Source: Fen-1362 sp049516395 (GTDB lineage: Bacteria > Planctomycetota > Phycisphaerae > Sedimentisphaerales > Anaerobacaceae). Taken from it: 64,000 nucleotides of DNA. Position numbers and translations under genes: made by a program. The notes beneath the pieces were generated by a model. It did no database searches. It worked only from the letters and a program-made list of their open reading frames with translations, and had not been told where the DNA came from. The stretch covers positions 42,388 to 106,387 of the forward strand of contig JBEKTD010000009.1 in the NCBI GenBank assembly GCA_049516395.1, written 5' to 3'. Positions 42,471 through 50,938 of the stretch are shown here, piece after piece; position 1 is the first letter of the stretch, and the number at the start of each line of letters is the position of its first letter.

Positions 42471-43544
42471 TCAGCCCTCCCTGAGCGGAGTCGAAGGGGC
42501 CCCTTTTTCACTGATTTGCCGGCAGGCCGTCTCAAAAACCTGCTCGACGGTGATATGGGTAATATCGTGCCTCGGGTTGTAGCTGTCTGCCTTCACTCCT
42601 CGTTCGTTCAGTTCAATCGCCACGATACACTCAGGCCTCTTATATGGGCACACCCTCGCCGGGTTCGTAGGCCCGAATATCATTACTATCGGCACGCCGA
42701 GCGCAGCCGCGATATGCCCCGGCCCGGTATCATTACTCACGACCAACGACGCCTTCTTTATTAACGGTATCAGCTCACGCACCGTAGTTTTCCCCGCCAG
42801 ATTGATTATGCGTGCCTTCCCGCCTGTTTGAATTGCCTCAATATACTCCCGCTCTCCTTGCGAACCCGTCGCTACAATCGATAATCCGAATCGCTCGCTG
42901 ATTTTGCCCGCCAGTTCCGCGAATCGCTCAATAGGCCATCGCTTATTCGGCTGTGCCGCCCCGGGTACAATCACAGCATATTTGGCGTTCACGCCCTGCG
43001 ATTTCAAAAGTTTGTCGATTTGTTCCGCCGCCCCCGCATCCTCGGGCAATTTGAACTTCGCTTCCCCATGTTTTGCGCCAGCCGCAACAACCATTTTCAA
43101 ATAATAATCAACCAGGTGAATGCTCGAAGCGTCCTGAGAAATTTTATCCGTATAAAACAGATGAGCCAGTTCCCTCGCCCCTGCCATCCCGAATCGCCTT
43201 TTGCTGCCCGTTACCCAACTGAAAAATCCCGTCCTGAAAAGCCCCTGAAAATCGAACACCAAATCGAACTTGCCTGCCCTGAGCTGCTTTATAAGCGACC
43301 CCAGAGATTTAAAACTGCTCGGACTGCACCACCATTTGGATAGTTTTCTGCGGTCGAACAGGATAATATCAGATATATACGGATGTGCCGTTATCAGCGG
43401 CGCAAACTCAGACCTGACAAACCACGATATTTTCGCCTCCAGAAAACTCCTCTTCAGCGCCGACAACACCGGCAGCGCTAATGTTATATCTCCCAAAGCG
43501 CTCGGCTTTATAATCAAAATGCGTCTCGGCTCGTCGCCCATCAT
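42471..43544 (-). CDS. Heptosyltransferase, glycosyltransferase family 9
   Basis: The 357-residue GT-B fold protein has the GT9 N-terminus IIKPSALGDITLALPVLSAL and the ADP-heptose site GPTNPARVCPYK with VSNDTGPGHIAAALGVPIV. It probably adds heptose to the lipopolysaccharide inner core (RfaF/RfaC/RfaQ type). It starts directly after the stop of the core kinase gene, with no gap, so the two are coupled. The last codons (GAPSTPLREG) lie inside a dispersed repeat of the CCCTGAGCGGAGTCGAAGG type, so the natural C-terminus may be altered. Convergent with ileS. Confidence 0.88.
   Translation of the reverse strand: MMGDEPRRILIIKPSALGDITLALPVLSALKRSFLEAKISWFVRSEFAPLITAHPYISDIILFDRRKLSKWWCSPSSFKSLGSLIKQLRAGKFDLVFDFQGLFRTGFFSWVTGSKRRFGMAGARELAHLFYTDKISQDASSIHLVDYYLKMVVAAGAKHGEAKFKLPEDAGAAEQIDKLLKSQGVNAKYAVIVPGAAQPNKRWPIERFAELAGKISERFGLSIVATGSQGEREYIEAIQTGGKARIINLAGKTTVRELIPLIKKASLVVSNDTGPGHIAAALGVPIVMIFGPTNPARVCPYKRPECIVAIELNERGVKADSYNPRHDITHITVEQVFETACRQISEKGAPSTPLREG
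42479..42499. repeat. Dispersed repeat (CCCTGAGCGGAGTCGAAGG type)
   Basis: This sequence is one I recognise as frequent in intergenic regions of many bacterial genomes. Here it forms the 3' end of the heptosyltransferase reading frame. Its origin is unknown. Confidence 0.5.
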
Positions 43545-44429
43545 TTAACGTCCCTGTCTGGCCTGCTTGAGACGATACTTCGCTTGTGCCTTCTGCACAA
43601 GCCGCCTGAATATGTCCCTGCGCTCTCCCTCCGGTATCCTCACCTCATCGCAGTATATCTCGAATGCCCGCAGATAATCCGTCCGCGTAATGCCCGGCAA
43701 CTCCATAACCGACGCCGCCAACTGCCACAGTCCCTGCATCTGCCTGTCTTCGCTGGCGGAAAAATACTGCTTAATCCCGTCCACGTCTGTAATCGTAACG
43801 CGATACTCCCCGTCGTTGTCCTGGTTAACGACAAAATTCGTCGCCTTGGCATCCCTGTGCCATAGATTATTTTTATGAAGTTCCGCGAAGATTTCCGCCA
43901 TCCGCGCCGAAAGCTCCCGCATTATCCAGTACCGCTCCTCGCCCTGCGCCCTCACATTCCTCAAAAACTCGTACAGGTTTGTCCCCTCAATATATTCGCT
44001 GATATATATGCTCTGGTCGCAAAATAAAAATTTCTTGTGATATACCGCCGCCAACGGCGCCGCGACAGGCAGACCATATTGCCTGATTTTGACCGCCGCG
44101 ATAAAATTCCGTATTGCGTGAGCCGCACCCATCGACCTGAAAATTCCCAGAATCCCACTGCCGGCTTGCCTCTGTTTTATCACCGCCTTGACGCCCCTGC
44201 CCCCGATATCAAGGTATTTAACTGTAACGGTATTCAACCCCTCGATTTTCAGCGTCTGCTGCGCCCCCTCAAGTAACTTCTCCGGCTTAGCCAACAGCTT
44301 TTCCCATCCTGCCTTTGAAAACTGGTCTTTGCCCGCGGCGCGAACCGCAACCCATCCGCGCCACCCGTCAACGAGCGCAACATCTGATATCTCGATTAAA
44401 TTCCTCATTACCGTTTCAACGTCGTGCAT
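43545..44429 (-). CDS. Lipopolysaccharide core kinase (WaaP/Kdo kinase-like)
   Basis: The 294-residue protein kinase-like enzyme has the catalytic loop LWHRDAKATNFVVNQDN and the metal-binding DVDGI where protein kinases have DFG. An ATP-site Lys is in VKAVIKQRQAG, and IYISEYIEGTNLYEFL is the hinge. It probably phosphorylates heptose or Kdo in the LPS core. The downstream heptosyltransferase follows immediately, so the operon is a core-assembly unit. The Nudix gene starts 60-70 bases upstream on the other strand. Confidence 0.82.
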   Translation of the reverse strand: MHDVETVMRNLIEISDVALVDGWRGWVAVRAAGKDQFSKAGWEKLLAKPEKLLEGAQQTLKIEGLNTVTVKYLDIGGRGVKAVIKQRQAGSGILGIFRSMGAAHAIRNFIAAVKIRQYGLPVAAPLAAVYHKKFLFCDQSIYISEYIEGTNLYEFLRNVRAQGEERYWIMRELSARMAEIFAELHKNNLWHRDAKATNFVVNQDNDGEYRVTITDVDGIKQYFSASEDRQMQGLWQLAASVMELPGITRTDYLRAFEIYCDEVRIPEGERRDIFRRLVQKAQAKYRLKQARQGR

Positions 44430-44500
44430 ACCTCTATTTTATGCGTTTACCTCCCTTTCGGCAATTGCTTAAATTCCCAATATTCATTATGCTGTCCAAA

Positions 44501-44959
44501 ATGAACGAGAAAGGAAAATATGTTTACGACTGGCCCAGGCCTATGGTTACTGTCGATGCGGTAGTTTTCGCCGTTACCGCCGACGCAATCAAGCTGCTGC
44601 TCATCAAACGAGGCAACGAACCCTTCAAAGGCCAGTGGGCCATTCCCGGCGGCTTTATTGGTATGGATGAAGAATTGGATGACGCCGCCGCCAGAGAATT
44701 ACAGGAAGAAACGGGCCTGACAGGAATCCGCCTCGAACAGATGCACACCGTCGGCACCTGTGGCCGGGACCCGCGAGGAAGGCAAATCACCGTCGTCTAT
44801 ATGGGCATAATCAAAGAAGGACTCGACCGCGTAAAAGCCGGCGATGACGCCGCTATGGCGCAATGGTTCGATATCAACAACCTGCCCCAGAATATGGCCT
44901 TCGACCACAACGTTGTTGCCCGCTTTGCCATCGAAAAATTAAAATCCCAGATAAAATAA
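44501..44959 (+). CDS. Nudix hydrolase
   Basis: The 152-residue enzyme hydrolyses nucleoside diphosphates linked to another moiety. The Nudix box is complete: GGFIGMDEELDDAAARELQEETGL, split as GGFIGMDEEL then REL-EETGL. The N-terminus DWPRPMVTVDAVVFAV is typical of ADP-ribose pyrophosphatase-like or NadR/NrtR-related Nudix proteins. ATG 44501 or the ATG four codons earlier (44489) may be used; the longer frame runs into the divergent kinase gene and is not credible. A strong hairpin follows the stop. Confidence 0.87.
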   Translation: MNEKGKYVYDWPRPMVTVDAVVFAVTADAIKLLLIKRGNEPFKGQWAIPGGFIGMDEELDDAAARELQEETGLTGIRLEQMHTVGTCGRDPRGRQITVVYMGIIKEGLDRVKAGDDAAMAQWFDINNLPQNMAFDHNVVARFAIEKLKSQIK

Positions 44960-44987
44960 AAAGAGCGCAAGATAAATACTTGCGCTC
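44952..44987 (-). terminator. Terminator of the dnaK transcript
   Basis: On the minus strand GAGCGCAAG, a 7-base loop and CTTGCGCTC form a perfect 9-bp stem followed by TTTTTATTTTA. It starts 34 bases after the dnaK stop and sits against the Nudix stop. Confidence 0.85.
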
Positions 44988-45020
44988 ATGGTCTTTATGC
45001 CCTGTGTGCCGCTTTCGCTC

Positions 45021-46991
45021 TTATTTTTTGTCTTTGGCTTCAAATTCCGCGTCGATAACGTCGTCGCCGCCGCCTTTTCTGCGGACTTCGCCTTCGGCAG
45101 GCGGAGGAGGCGGGGCATCCTGCTGAGCCGGGCCTGCCGGGCCTTTGCCGCCCGCGGTCTTCTTCGCGGCTTCCTCATACAGCGTTTTGCCAAGTTCCTG
45201 ACTTGCGCTATTGAGGTTATCAATCGCCTTTCTTATCGCGTCGGCGTTGTCGCCCTTGACAACTTCCTTGAGATTATTGACCGCGCTCTCGATTTTGCCG
45301 CGAGTGTCGCCTGAAACCTTGCTGCCGTGCTCCTTGAGCGTTTTTTCGGTAACGTAAACAAGCTGGTCTGCCTGGTTCTTTAAATCCACGACCTCGCGTT
45401 TCTTCTTGTCTTCCTCGGCGTGCGATTCGGCGTCCTTTTTCATCCGGTCGATATCCCGGTCGCTTATGCCTGAGCTGGATTTAATCTCAATCGACTGCTG
45501 CTTACTGGTCGCAAGGTCTTTTGCGGATACATTCAAAATGCCGTTGGCGTCGATGTTGAAAGCAACCTCAATCTGCGGGATGCCTCTCGGCGCTGACGGC
45601 AAACCTGCAAGCTGGAACCTGCCTAAGGAACGATTGTCGCTGGCGAACTCGCGCTCGCCCTGCAAAACGTGAATATCAACAGTTGTCTGGTTATCCGCGG
45701 CGGTCGAGAAAATCTCGGTCTTGCTCGTGGGTATCGTTGTGTTGCGGTCGATAAGTTTGGTCATAACGCCGCCAAGTGTCTCAACGCCCAGTGAAAGAGG
45801 CGTTACATCCAGCAGCAAAATATCTTTGACTCCTACATCGCCCGCCAAAACCGCGCCCTGGACAGCCGCCCCCATCGCGACGACCTCATCAGGATTTAAA
45901 CTTCTGTTGGGTTCTTTCTGGAAAAGCTCGCGCGCAATCTGCTGAACTTTCGGGATTCTTGTCGAGCCGCCTACGAGCAGAACTTCGGCGATATCCTTGT
46001 TCGCAAGTTTGGCATCCTTTATCGCCTTGAGGCATGGGTTCTTCAGACGGTCGAATACCGGCTCGCACAACGCCTCAAACGTGCTGCGGGTAATCGTCAT
46101 CTGCAAATGTTTGGGTCCCGACGCATCCGCCGTAATAAACGGCAGATTCACTGTCGATTCCACCTGGCTGCTCAATTCGCACTTGGCCTTTTCCGCTGCT
46201 TCTTTGATTCGTTGATGCGACATCGGGTCTTTGCGAAGGTCGATACCTTCTTTCTTTCTGAACTCTTCGGCGATGTAATTAATCATAACTGCGTCGAGGT
46301 CATCGCCGCCCAGGTGAGTATCGCCGTTGGTGCTCAAAACCTCAATGACGCCGCTCTTGTCTTCGAAACCGCCTATATCAAGTATCGATACATCAAACGT
46401 TCCGCCACCGAAGTCAAAAACAACTACCTTTTCATTTTTCTGTTTATCAACGCCGTAAGCAAGGGCTGCTGCCGTCGGCTCATTGATAATTCGCTCGACC
46501 TTCAGGCCCGCAATTGCCCCTGCGTCTTTGGTCGCCTGTCTTTGCGCGTCATTGAAATACGCGGGCACGGTAATGACCGCTCGCTCGACGCTCTCGCCGA
46601 GGTAATCTTCAGCCGTCTTTTTCAAATCCTGCAAAATCATCGCCGATATCTCAGGCGGCGTATATTCCTTGCCTCGGACGTTGACCTTTACCAGCTCATC
46701 GGCGCCGCCCACGATTTTATAAGGCACTATCTTTTCCTCGGACCCGACCTCATTGTGGCGTCTGCCCATAAATCGTTTGATTGAGAAAACCGTGTGTTCA
46801 GGATTGGTTACCTGCTGGTGTTTTGCAATCTGGCCGACTAATCGTTCGCCCTTGTCGGTGAAGCCGACAACCGAGGGCGTCAGTCGTGAGCCGGATGAGT
46901 TAATCAGGACCTTCGGCGAACCGCCTTCCATTACGGCAACCACCGAGTTTGTCGTCCCCAAATCAATTCCTATTATCTTGTTCGTAGCCAT
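45021..46991 (-). CDS. dnaK: Molecular chaperone DnaK
   Basis: The 656-residue Hsp70 has the ATPase signatures IGIDLGTTNSVVAVMEG, VFDFGGGTFDVSIL and LVGGSTRIPKVQQ, the linker DILLLDVTPLSLG and a C-terminal tail ending GGGDDVIDAEFEAKDKK as in most bacterial DnaK. AGGAG lies close to the ATG. No dnaJ or grpE is adjacent and no CIRCE inverted repeat was seen upstream (46992-47190). Upstream on the same strand are mcsA and mcsB, so heat and proteotoxic-stress genes are grouped here. Confidence 0.98.
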   Translation of the reverse strand: MATNKIIGIDLGTTNSVVAVMEGGSPKVLINSSGSRLTPSVVGFTDKGERLVGQIAKHQQVTNPEHTVFSIKRFMGRRHNEVGSEEKIVPYKIVGGADELVKVNVRGKEYTPPEISAMILQDLKKTAEDYLGESVERAVITVPAYFNDAQRQATKDAGAIAGLKVERIINEPTAAALAYGVDKQKNEKVVVFDFGGGTFDVSILDIGGFEDKSGVIEVLSTNGDTHLGGDDLDAVMINYIAEEFRKKEGIDLRKDPMSHQRIKEAAEKAKCELSSQVESTVNLPFITADASGPKHLQMTITRSTFEALCEPVFDRLKNPCLKAIKDAKLANKDIAEVLLVGGSTRIPKVQQIARELFQKEPNRSLNPDEVVAMGAAVQGAVLAGDVGVKDILLLDVTPLSLGVETLGGVMTKLIDRNTTIPTSKTEIFSTAADNQTTVDIHVLQGEREFASDNRSLGRFQLAGLPSAPRGIPQIEVAFNIDANGILNVSAKDLATSKQQSIEIKSSSGISDRDIDRMKKDAESHAEEDKKKREVVDLKNQADQLVYVTEKTLKEHGSKVSGDTRGKIESAVNNLKEVVKGDNADAIRKAIDNLNSASQELGKTLYEEAAKKTAGGKGPAGPAQQDAPPPPPAEGEVRRKGGGDDVIDAEFEAKDKK

Positions 46992-47190
46992 ATTTAGCTC
47001 CTTTTCTATTTATCGCTTATTTGTAACAGCATTGTTTCTACCTTAAAAGTGCAAACGCCGTGCCAAAGGCCCAGCCGAAGGCCGATATGCCATAACAATA
47101 TTAAAATAAAGGAGTTACGATTATTGAACAGATTAGTGGCGTATGTATTTTGCCATTTTGGCAGACGCTAACGGCAGTCAGGGACACCGA

Positions 47191-48315
47191 TTAACCGTTG
47201 AGGGCTGAACGAATAATCTGGGCGCGGAGTGCGTCGCGGTGAGTGGAATCAAGCTCTTTGCCGTAGTTGAGTTGCAAATGGGCGGGCAGCGTCAGTAAAA
47301 ACAGGCGATTTACCGTGGCAATCGACAGCCGGTCGCTTGTGCCTGCGCTGCCAATATCATTACCCAGCGAGCAGAGCCGGTCGATTGCGGGCGTCGATGC
47401 CCCCTGATGTTTGTGCATATTAAGCCCAAGCCGGATGTGACTGAGCAAAAACAACGCCTCCTGTGAGCTAATCAAATTGGCGTTTTTCAACAGGGCGAGT
47501 GCACGTGATATTTTATCGTCGAGCAAACTGGCGTCGTGCGATAGCAGCTGGCTGCGGGCCGCGTGCTCATATTCGACAATTTCAGGGATAATCGTTTTCT
47601 CGAACTGGGTAACAATATCTTTCTCGCGGACGCCCAGGGTTGTCTGGTTGGATAGCTGGTAAAAATCGCCCGCCGCTTCGGTACCTTCGCCGAACAGTCC
47701 GCGAACCGCCAACCCAAGCGATTTTGTGGCGTTGAGAAATTTTTCTATCTGGCCCGTCATTTTCAGCGCGGGCAGATGCAGCATAACCGATACCCTGATT
47801 CCCGTCCCGAGATTTGTGGGGCAGGCGGTAAGATAGCCGTATTTGGGACTAAAGGCGTATTCAACCTTCTGCTCAATCATATCATCGATGCGGTTAATCT
47901 GTTCGAGGCAGGCGGGCAACTGGCAGCCAGCCTTGAGCACCTGCAGACGCAGGTGGTCTTCCTCGTTAATCATCGCGGTGAAAAATTCGCGCCGTGCAAT
48001 CACCGCACCGCGGGGACCTTTGCCAAAGGCGTGATTCTGGCTGATGAGATGACGCTCGACAAGGAACCGTTTTTCCAGCGCGGGCACTTTGTCAACGCCG
48101 ATGTAAAACACCTCATCGCCGAGATCGATTCCCATCAAAACGTCTTTGAGTTTTCTTAATATCTCCGCTTTTTCGGTCGCCGGGCACGCAGCCAGGAACC
48201 TGTGTCCCGCGAGGTTTCGCGCCAGGCGAACACGTGAGGAAATCACCACGTCCGAGAGAGGCCCTTCCCCGCTGAACCACTCGTTGATATTCCCGCTTAT
48301 TTCAGTAAGTTTCAT
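47191..48315 (-). CDS. mcsB: Protein-arginine kinase McsB
   Basis: The 374-residue guanido phosphotransferase-type enzyme phosphorylates arginine on damaged proteins and marks them for ClpCP. Family motifs are VVISSRVRLARNLAGHRF, HLISQNHAFGKGPRGAV, the NEEDHLRLQVLKAG loop and SVMLHLPALKMTGQI. The C-terminal tail with the arginine-rich pArg-binding region is present. It follows mcsA by 14 bases, so they are one operon. The order mcsA-mcsB-dnaK suggests shared stress control, although 200 bases separate mcsB from dnaK. Confidence 0.95.
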   Translation of the reverse strand: MKLTEISGNINEWFSGEGPLSDVVISSRVRLARNLAGHRFLAACPATEKAEILRKLKDVLMGIDLGDEVFYIGVDKVPALEKRFLVERHLISQNHAFGKGPRGAVIARREFFTAMINEEDHLRLQVLKAGCQLPACLEQINRIDDMIEQKVEYAFSPKYGYLTACPTNLGTGIRVSVMLHLPALKMTGQIEKFLNATKSLGLAVRGLFGEGTEAAGDFYQLSNQTTLGVREKDIVTQFEKTIIPEIVEYEHAARSQLLSHDASLLDDKISRALALLKNANLISSQEALFLLSHIRLGLNMHKHQGASTPAIDRLCSLGNDIGSAGTSDRLSIATVNRLFLLTLPAHLQLNYGKELDSTHRDALRAQIIRSALNG

Positions 48316-48329
48316 TGCGATAAAACGCG

Positions 48330-48830
48330 TTACTTAAATTCAGCGAGCTTATCCCGCAATTTCGCGGCAAGCTCGTAATCTTCTTTCCGCACCGCCTCAT
48401 CCAGTTGCCGGCGCAGCTGCGTAATCTCAAGCTGTTTTTTCGAATCGGTGGGCGTATTCGCCGGAACTTTGCCGCAGTGGCACGTCGCGCCGTCGTGCGC
48501 TTTTTTTATCAGCGGCGAAAGCTGTTTCTCGAAGACCTCATAATCATTCGGACAGCCAAGGACCGCCTTCTCCTGGAACTTCTCCAGCGTGTAGCCGCAG
48601 TTAGGGCATACCTGCTCCCCGGCACCGGCGCTCGGCTGGGCCGGCTCTTCGCCCTTGGGGCCTACCGAAAGCAGGCTGCTTAAAAGCTCGTTGAGCGGGA
48701 TATAGCTTTTCGTCCCGACCCCCTGCTCCTGTGCGCACTGCTCGCAAAGATGCATCTCCGTCCTGACACCATCGGCTATCTCCGTCAGGTGTATCGTCGC
48801 TTCTTTACTCTGGCAAACTTCACACTGCAT
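48330..48830 (-). CDS. mcsA: McsA-type activator with zinc fingers and UvrB/UvrC motif
   Basis: The 166-residue protein has two zinc-finger clusters (CEVCQSKEA with CEQCAQEQG, and CPNCGYTL with a later CPND and CHCGKVP) and a C-terminal UVR helix pair (ITQLRRQLDEAVRKEDYELA). McsA binds and activates the McsB kinase. It is the first gene of the operon; the 101 bases before it show no clear regulatory palindrome. Confidence 0.92.
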   Translation of the reverse strand: MQCEVCQSKEATIHLTEIADGVRTEMHLCEQCAQEQGVGTKSYIPLNELLSSLLSVGPKGEEPAQPSAGAGEQVCPNCGYTLEKFQEKAVLGCPNDYEVFEKQLSPLIKKAHDGATCHCGKVPANTPTDSKKQLEITQLRRQLDEAVRKEDYELAAKLRDKLAEFK

Positions 48831-48931
48831 AAATACCTCGATTAAACCTGATTATTATACCATACTGACGCAGATATAATCGTCAATTTCCCCGTCCTCC
48901 GTAATTTGCATCTCAACTTCTACCCTGCCCG

Positions 48932-49300
48932 TTATCCTTTGCTGTAACTCGCCCAGCATCCCACCTGTTCGCTCACCCTGATGCTCTTTAGCCGAACATT
49001 ATCCGGCAGAGTCGGCTCAAGGCGGTCAAAAATATACACTGCGACGTTTTCTGCTGAGGGGCATTTGTCCTTGAAATAATCCGACTCATTTAATATAGTT
49101 TCGTTCAGTGTTGCAGTAACATCCAAAAGCCGGCTTTTGAGTTGCGCGAAATTTATCACCATACCGCCTTTACTGGGCGCATTACCGCAAACCTCAACCT
49201 CAACTGCCCAGAAATGCTCATGTTCGGGCTCTTTGGTTCCGTCTGGCAAAGGAATACTGTGCCAGGCCTTAAATTGCGTTTCTATGCCAACCGTAAACAA
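48932..49300 (-). CDS. 6-pyruvoyl-tetrahydropterin synthase/QueD-like protein
   Basis: The 122-residue protein fits the PTPS/QueD fold: FKAWHSIP near the N-terminus, the zinc-ligand pair HEHFWAVEVEV, and the late CPSAENVAVYI. Members make 6-carboxytetrahydropterin for queuosine or related pterins. The usual catalytic Cys just before the HGH-type motif is missing here (EPEHEHF), so the reaction may differ. Start is TTG 49300, because GGAG lies 8 bases upstream and the family N-terminus begins there; a frame ten codons longer also starts with TTG. Next to coaD, 95 bases away. Confidence 0.78.
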   Translation of the reverse strand: MFTVGIETQFKAWHSIPLPDGTKEPEHEHFWAVEVEVCGNAPSKGGMVINFAQLKSRLLDVTATLNETILNESDYFKDKCPSAENVAVYIFDRLEPTLPDNVRLKSIRVSEQVGCWASYSKG

Positions 49301-49395
49301 AGCTATATCTCCAACACTCAAAAACCGCAAAAAAATGACATTTTGAGGCGATATGACGCCTCACCTGTCGTATCTAATCATTTTCGCCACTTTTG

Positions 49396-49887
49396 CTATT
49401 GTTTCTTGAATCGTTCTCTCAGCCGGCGATACACATTTTCGGGCACGAGATTCGATATATCACCCCCAAGCGATGCCACCTGACGAACCAGCGTCGAGCT
49501 GATAAAGCCGTATTGCTCAGTCGTCATTACAAATATCGTCTCTATACCCGTAACAGACCGGTTGGTCATCGCAAGCTCGAACTCATAATTCACGTCCGTC
49601 AAGCTTCGCAGGCCACGCAAAATAACGTTGGCTTTTTTCTGCCTGGCATATTCCACCGTCAGCCCGTCGAAGCCCTCCACGGACACGCCGGGCATGTCCT
49701 TTATAAGCTCCGCTATCATTTCAACGCGCTGCTCAGGAGTGAAAAGCTGGTCTTTCAGGGGGCTTTTGCCGACAGCCACTATCAGCTCGTCAAAAAGCTT
49801 CATACCCCGGCTTATCACGTCCAAATGCCCGTTGGTAATCGGGTCAAAAGACCCCGGAAAAATCGCTCGCACAATTTTATCGCCCAT
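49396..49887 (-). CDS. coaD: Phosphopantetheine adenylyltransferase
   Basis: The 163-residue enzyme catalyses the fourth step of coenzyme A synthesis. Signatures are AIFPGSFDPITNGHLDVISRG (with the HxGH-type TNGH), VILRGLRSLTDVNYEFELAM and TEQYGFISSTLVRQVASLGGD. Length is standard. It appears monocistronic, between the PTPS-like gene and the ahb genes. Confidence 0.97.
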   Translation of the reverse strand: MGDKIVRAIFPGSFDPITNGHLDVISRGMKLFDELIVAVGKSPLKDQLFTPEQRVEMIAELIKDMPGVSVEGFDGLTVEYARQKKANVILRGLRSLTDVNYEFELAMTNRSVTGIETIFVMTTEQYGFISSTLVRQVASLGGDISNLVPENVYRRLRERFKKQ

Positions 49888-49985
49888 AATCTTATCCTAA
49901 CTCAAATTTGGTATTATATCCCTCCTCGCCGACAGGTCAAATCTTCTCCCGCATTGTTTAACCCCCATTTTCTGTCCGCTGTTTT

Positions 49986-50936
49986 CTACTTCTTCAGCTT
50001 CTCCGCTGTCGGCAAAATTGCAAATGAATCTATCCCCTCTTTTTTCACAAATCCATCTATCGCTTTTCGAATATCCCCCATATTGCTGCCGTGCATCATC
50101 GCGAAGATATTATAAGGCCAGCCCTTAAACTTTTTCCGCTCGTAGCAATGACTGACAATTCCCATCGCCGCTAATTTTTCGCCTATTTCAATCACCCGCG
50201 ACTTTTTTGCCTCGCAAGCAAATATCGCGTTGGCGGTAAAGCCCAGCTTATTATGATTTACCATCGCCCCCAGCCGATTGATTACTCCGCTATGAATCAT
50301 CTCCGCGATATGCAGCAAACTGTCGTAATTTTCAAACGCATCTTTACCAAGAAAATTGAACGGCCGTTTGACTACTTTCAGTCCCCCCTGCAATCCCGCC
50401 AATATCTGCTTATCGATAACGCAAAGTGAACGGCATTCATTATTCAATGTTCGGCATCCAGTCAGCAATCGCTTTCCGTTGCTTGCCGCGTCGAAACGCG
50501 CATCTAATTTAAAGACCCGCACAACAGGTAAACTATTGAAATCTGCACCGAAACGCTTCGACAATTTTTTCAAAATCGTTTCAAGGTTCTTTTGCGAATC
50601 GGCCCGCAGAGTAAACCAGAGATTGTAATGATGCTCGCGAAGGTAATTATGCGATACGCCTTTTAATTTGTTAACAGCAGAGATAACCTTTTTCAAATCC
50701 TCCTGCTCAATATGAGCCGCGACAAGTGTGCCTGCCTTGCCAATCGCCCGCCAGTTTATCGACACGCCGAGGCGTCTGATTACACCGAGTTTGATGAGTG
50801 CCCGCGTGCGTTTGAGGACTTCGGTTTCGTTGCTTTTGAGAATCCTAGCGATTATCGCAAATGGTCTTTCGACTATCGGCAGCCCCATTTGCAACTCATT
50901 ACACAGCCGCTTATCAAACGCCGAAAGGTTGCTCAT
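49986..50936 (-). CDS. ahbAB: Siroheme decarboxylase, fused AhbA-AhbB type
   Basis: The 316-residue protein contains two Lrp/AsnC-like halves with winged helices (residues about 5-60 and 170-215) and the siroheme decarboxylase active-site patterns HNYLREHHYNLWFT in the first half and SHCYERKKFKGWPYNIFAMM in the second. In the siroheme-dependent heme pathway AhbA and AhbB together convert siroheme to 12,18-didecarboxysiroheme. Here one gene seems to carry both. It follows ahbD by two bases, so they form an operon. NirDL-type proteins of d1 heme synthesis are the main alternative. Confidence 0.88.
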   Translation of the reverse strand: MSNLSAFDKRLCNELQMGLPIVERPFAIIARILKSNETEVLKRTRALIKLGVIRRLGVSINWRAIGKAGTLVAAHIEQEDLKKVISAVNKLKGVSHNYLREHHYNLWFTLRADSQKNLETILKKLSKRFGADFNSLPVVRVFKLDARFDAASNGKRLLTGCRTLNNECRSLCVIDKQILAGLQGGLKVVKRPFNFLGKDAFENYDSLLHIAEMIHSGVINRLGAMVNHNKLGFTANAIFACEAKKSRVIEIGEKLAAMGIVSHCYERKKFKGWPYNIFAMMHGSNMGDIRKAIDGFVKKEGIDSFAILPTAEKLKK

Positions 50937-50938
50937 TT

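Noticed and set aside
46992..47190. Search for a CIRCE element or heat-shock sigma site before dnaK
   Set aside because: No TTAGCACTC-type inverted repeat was found; only ordinary AT-rich leader sequence.
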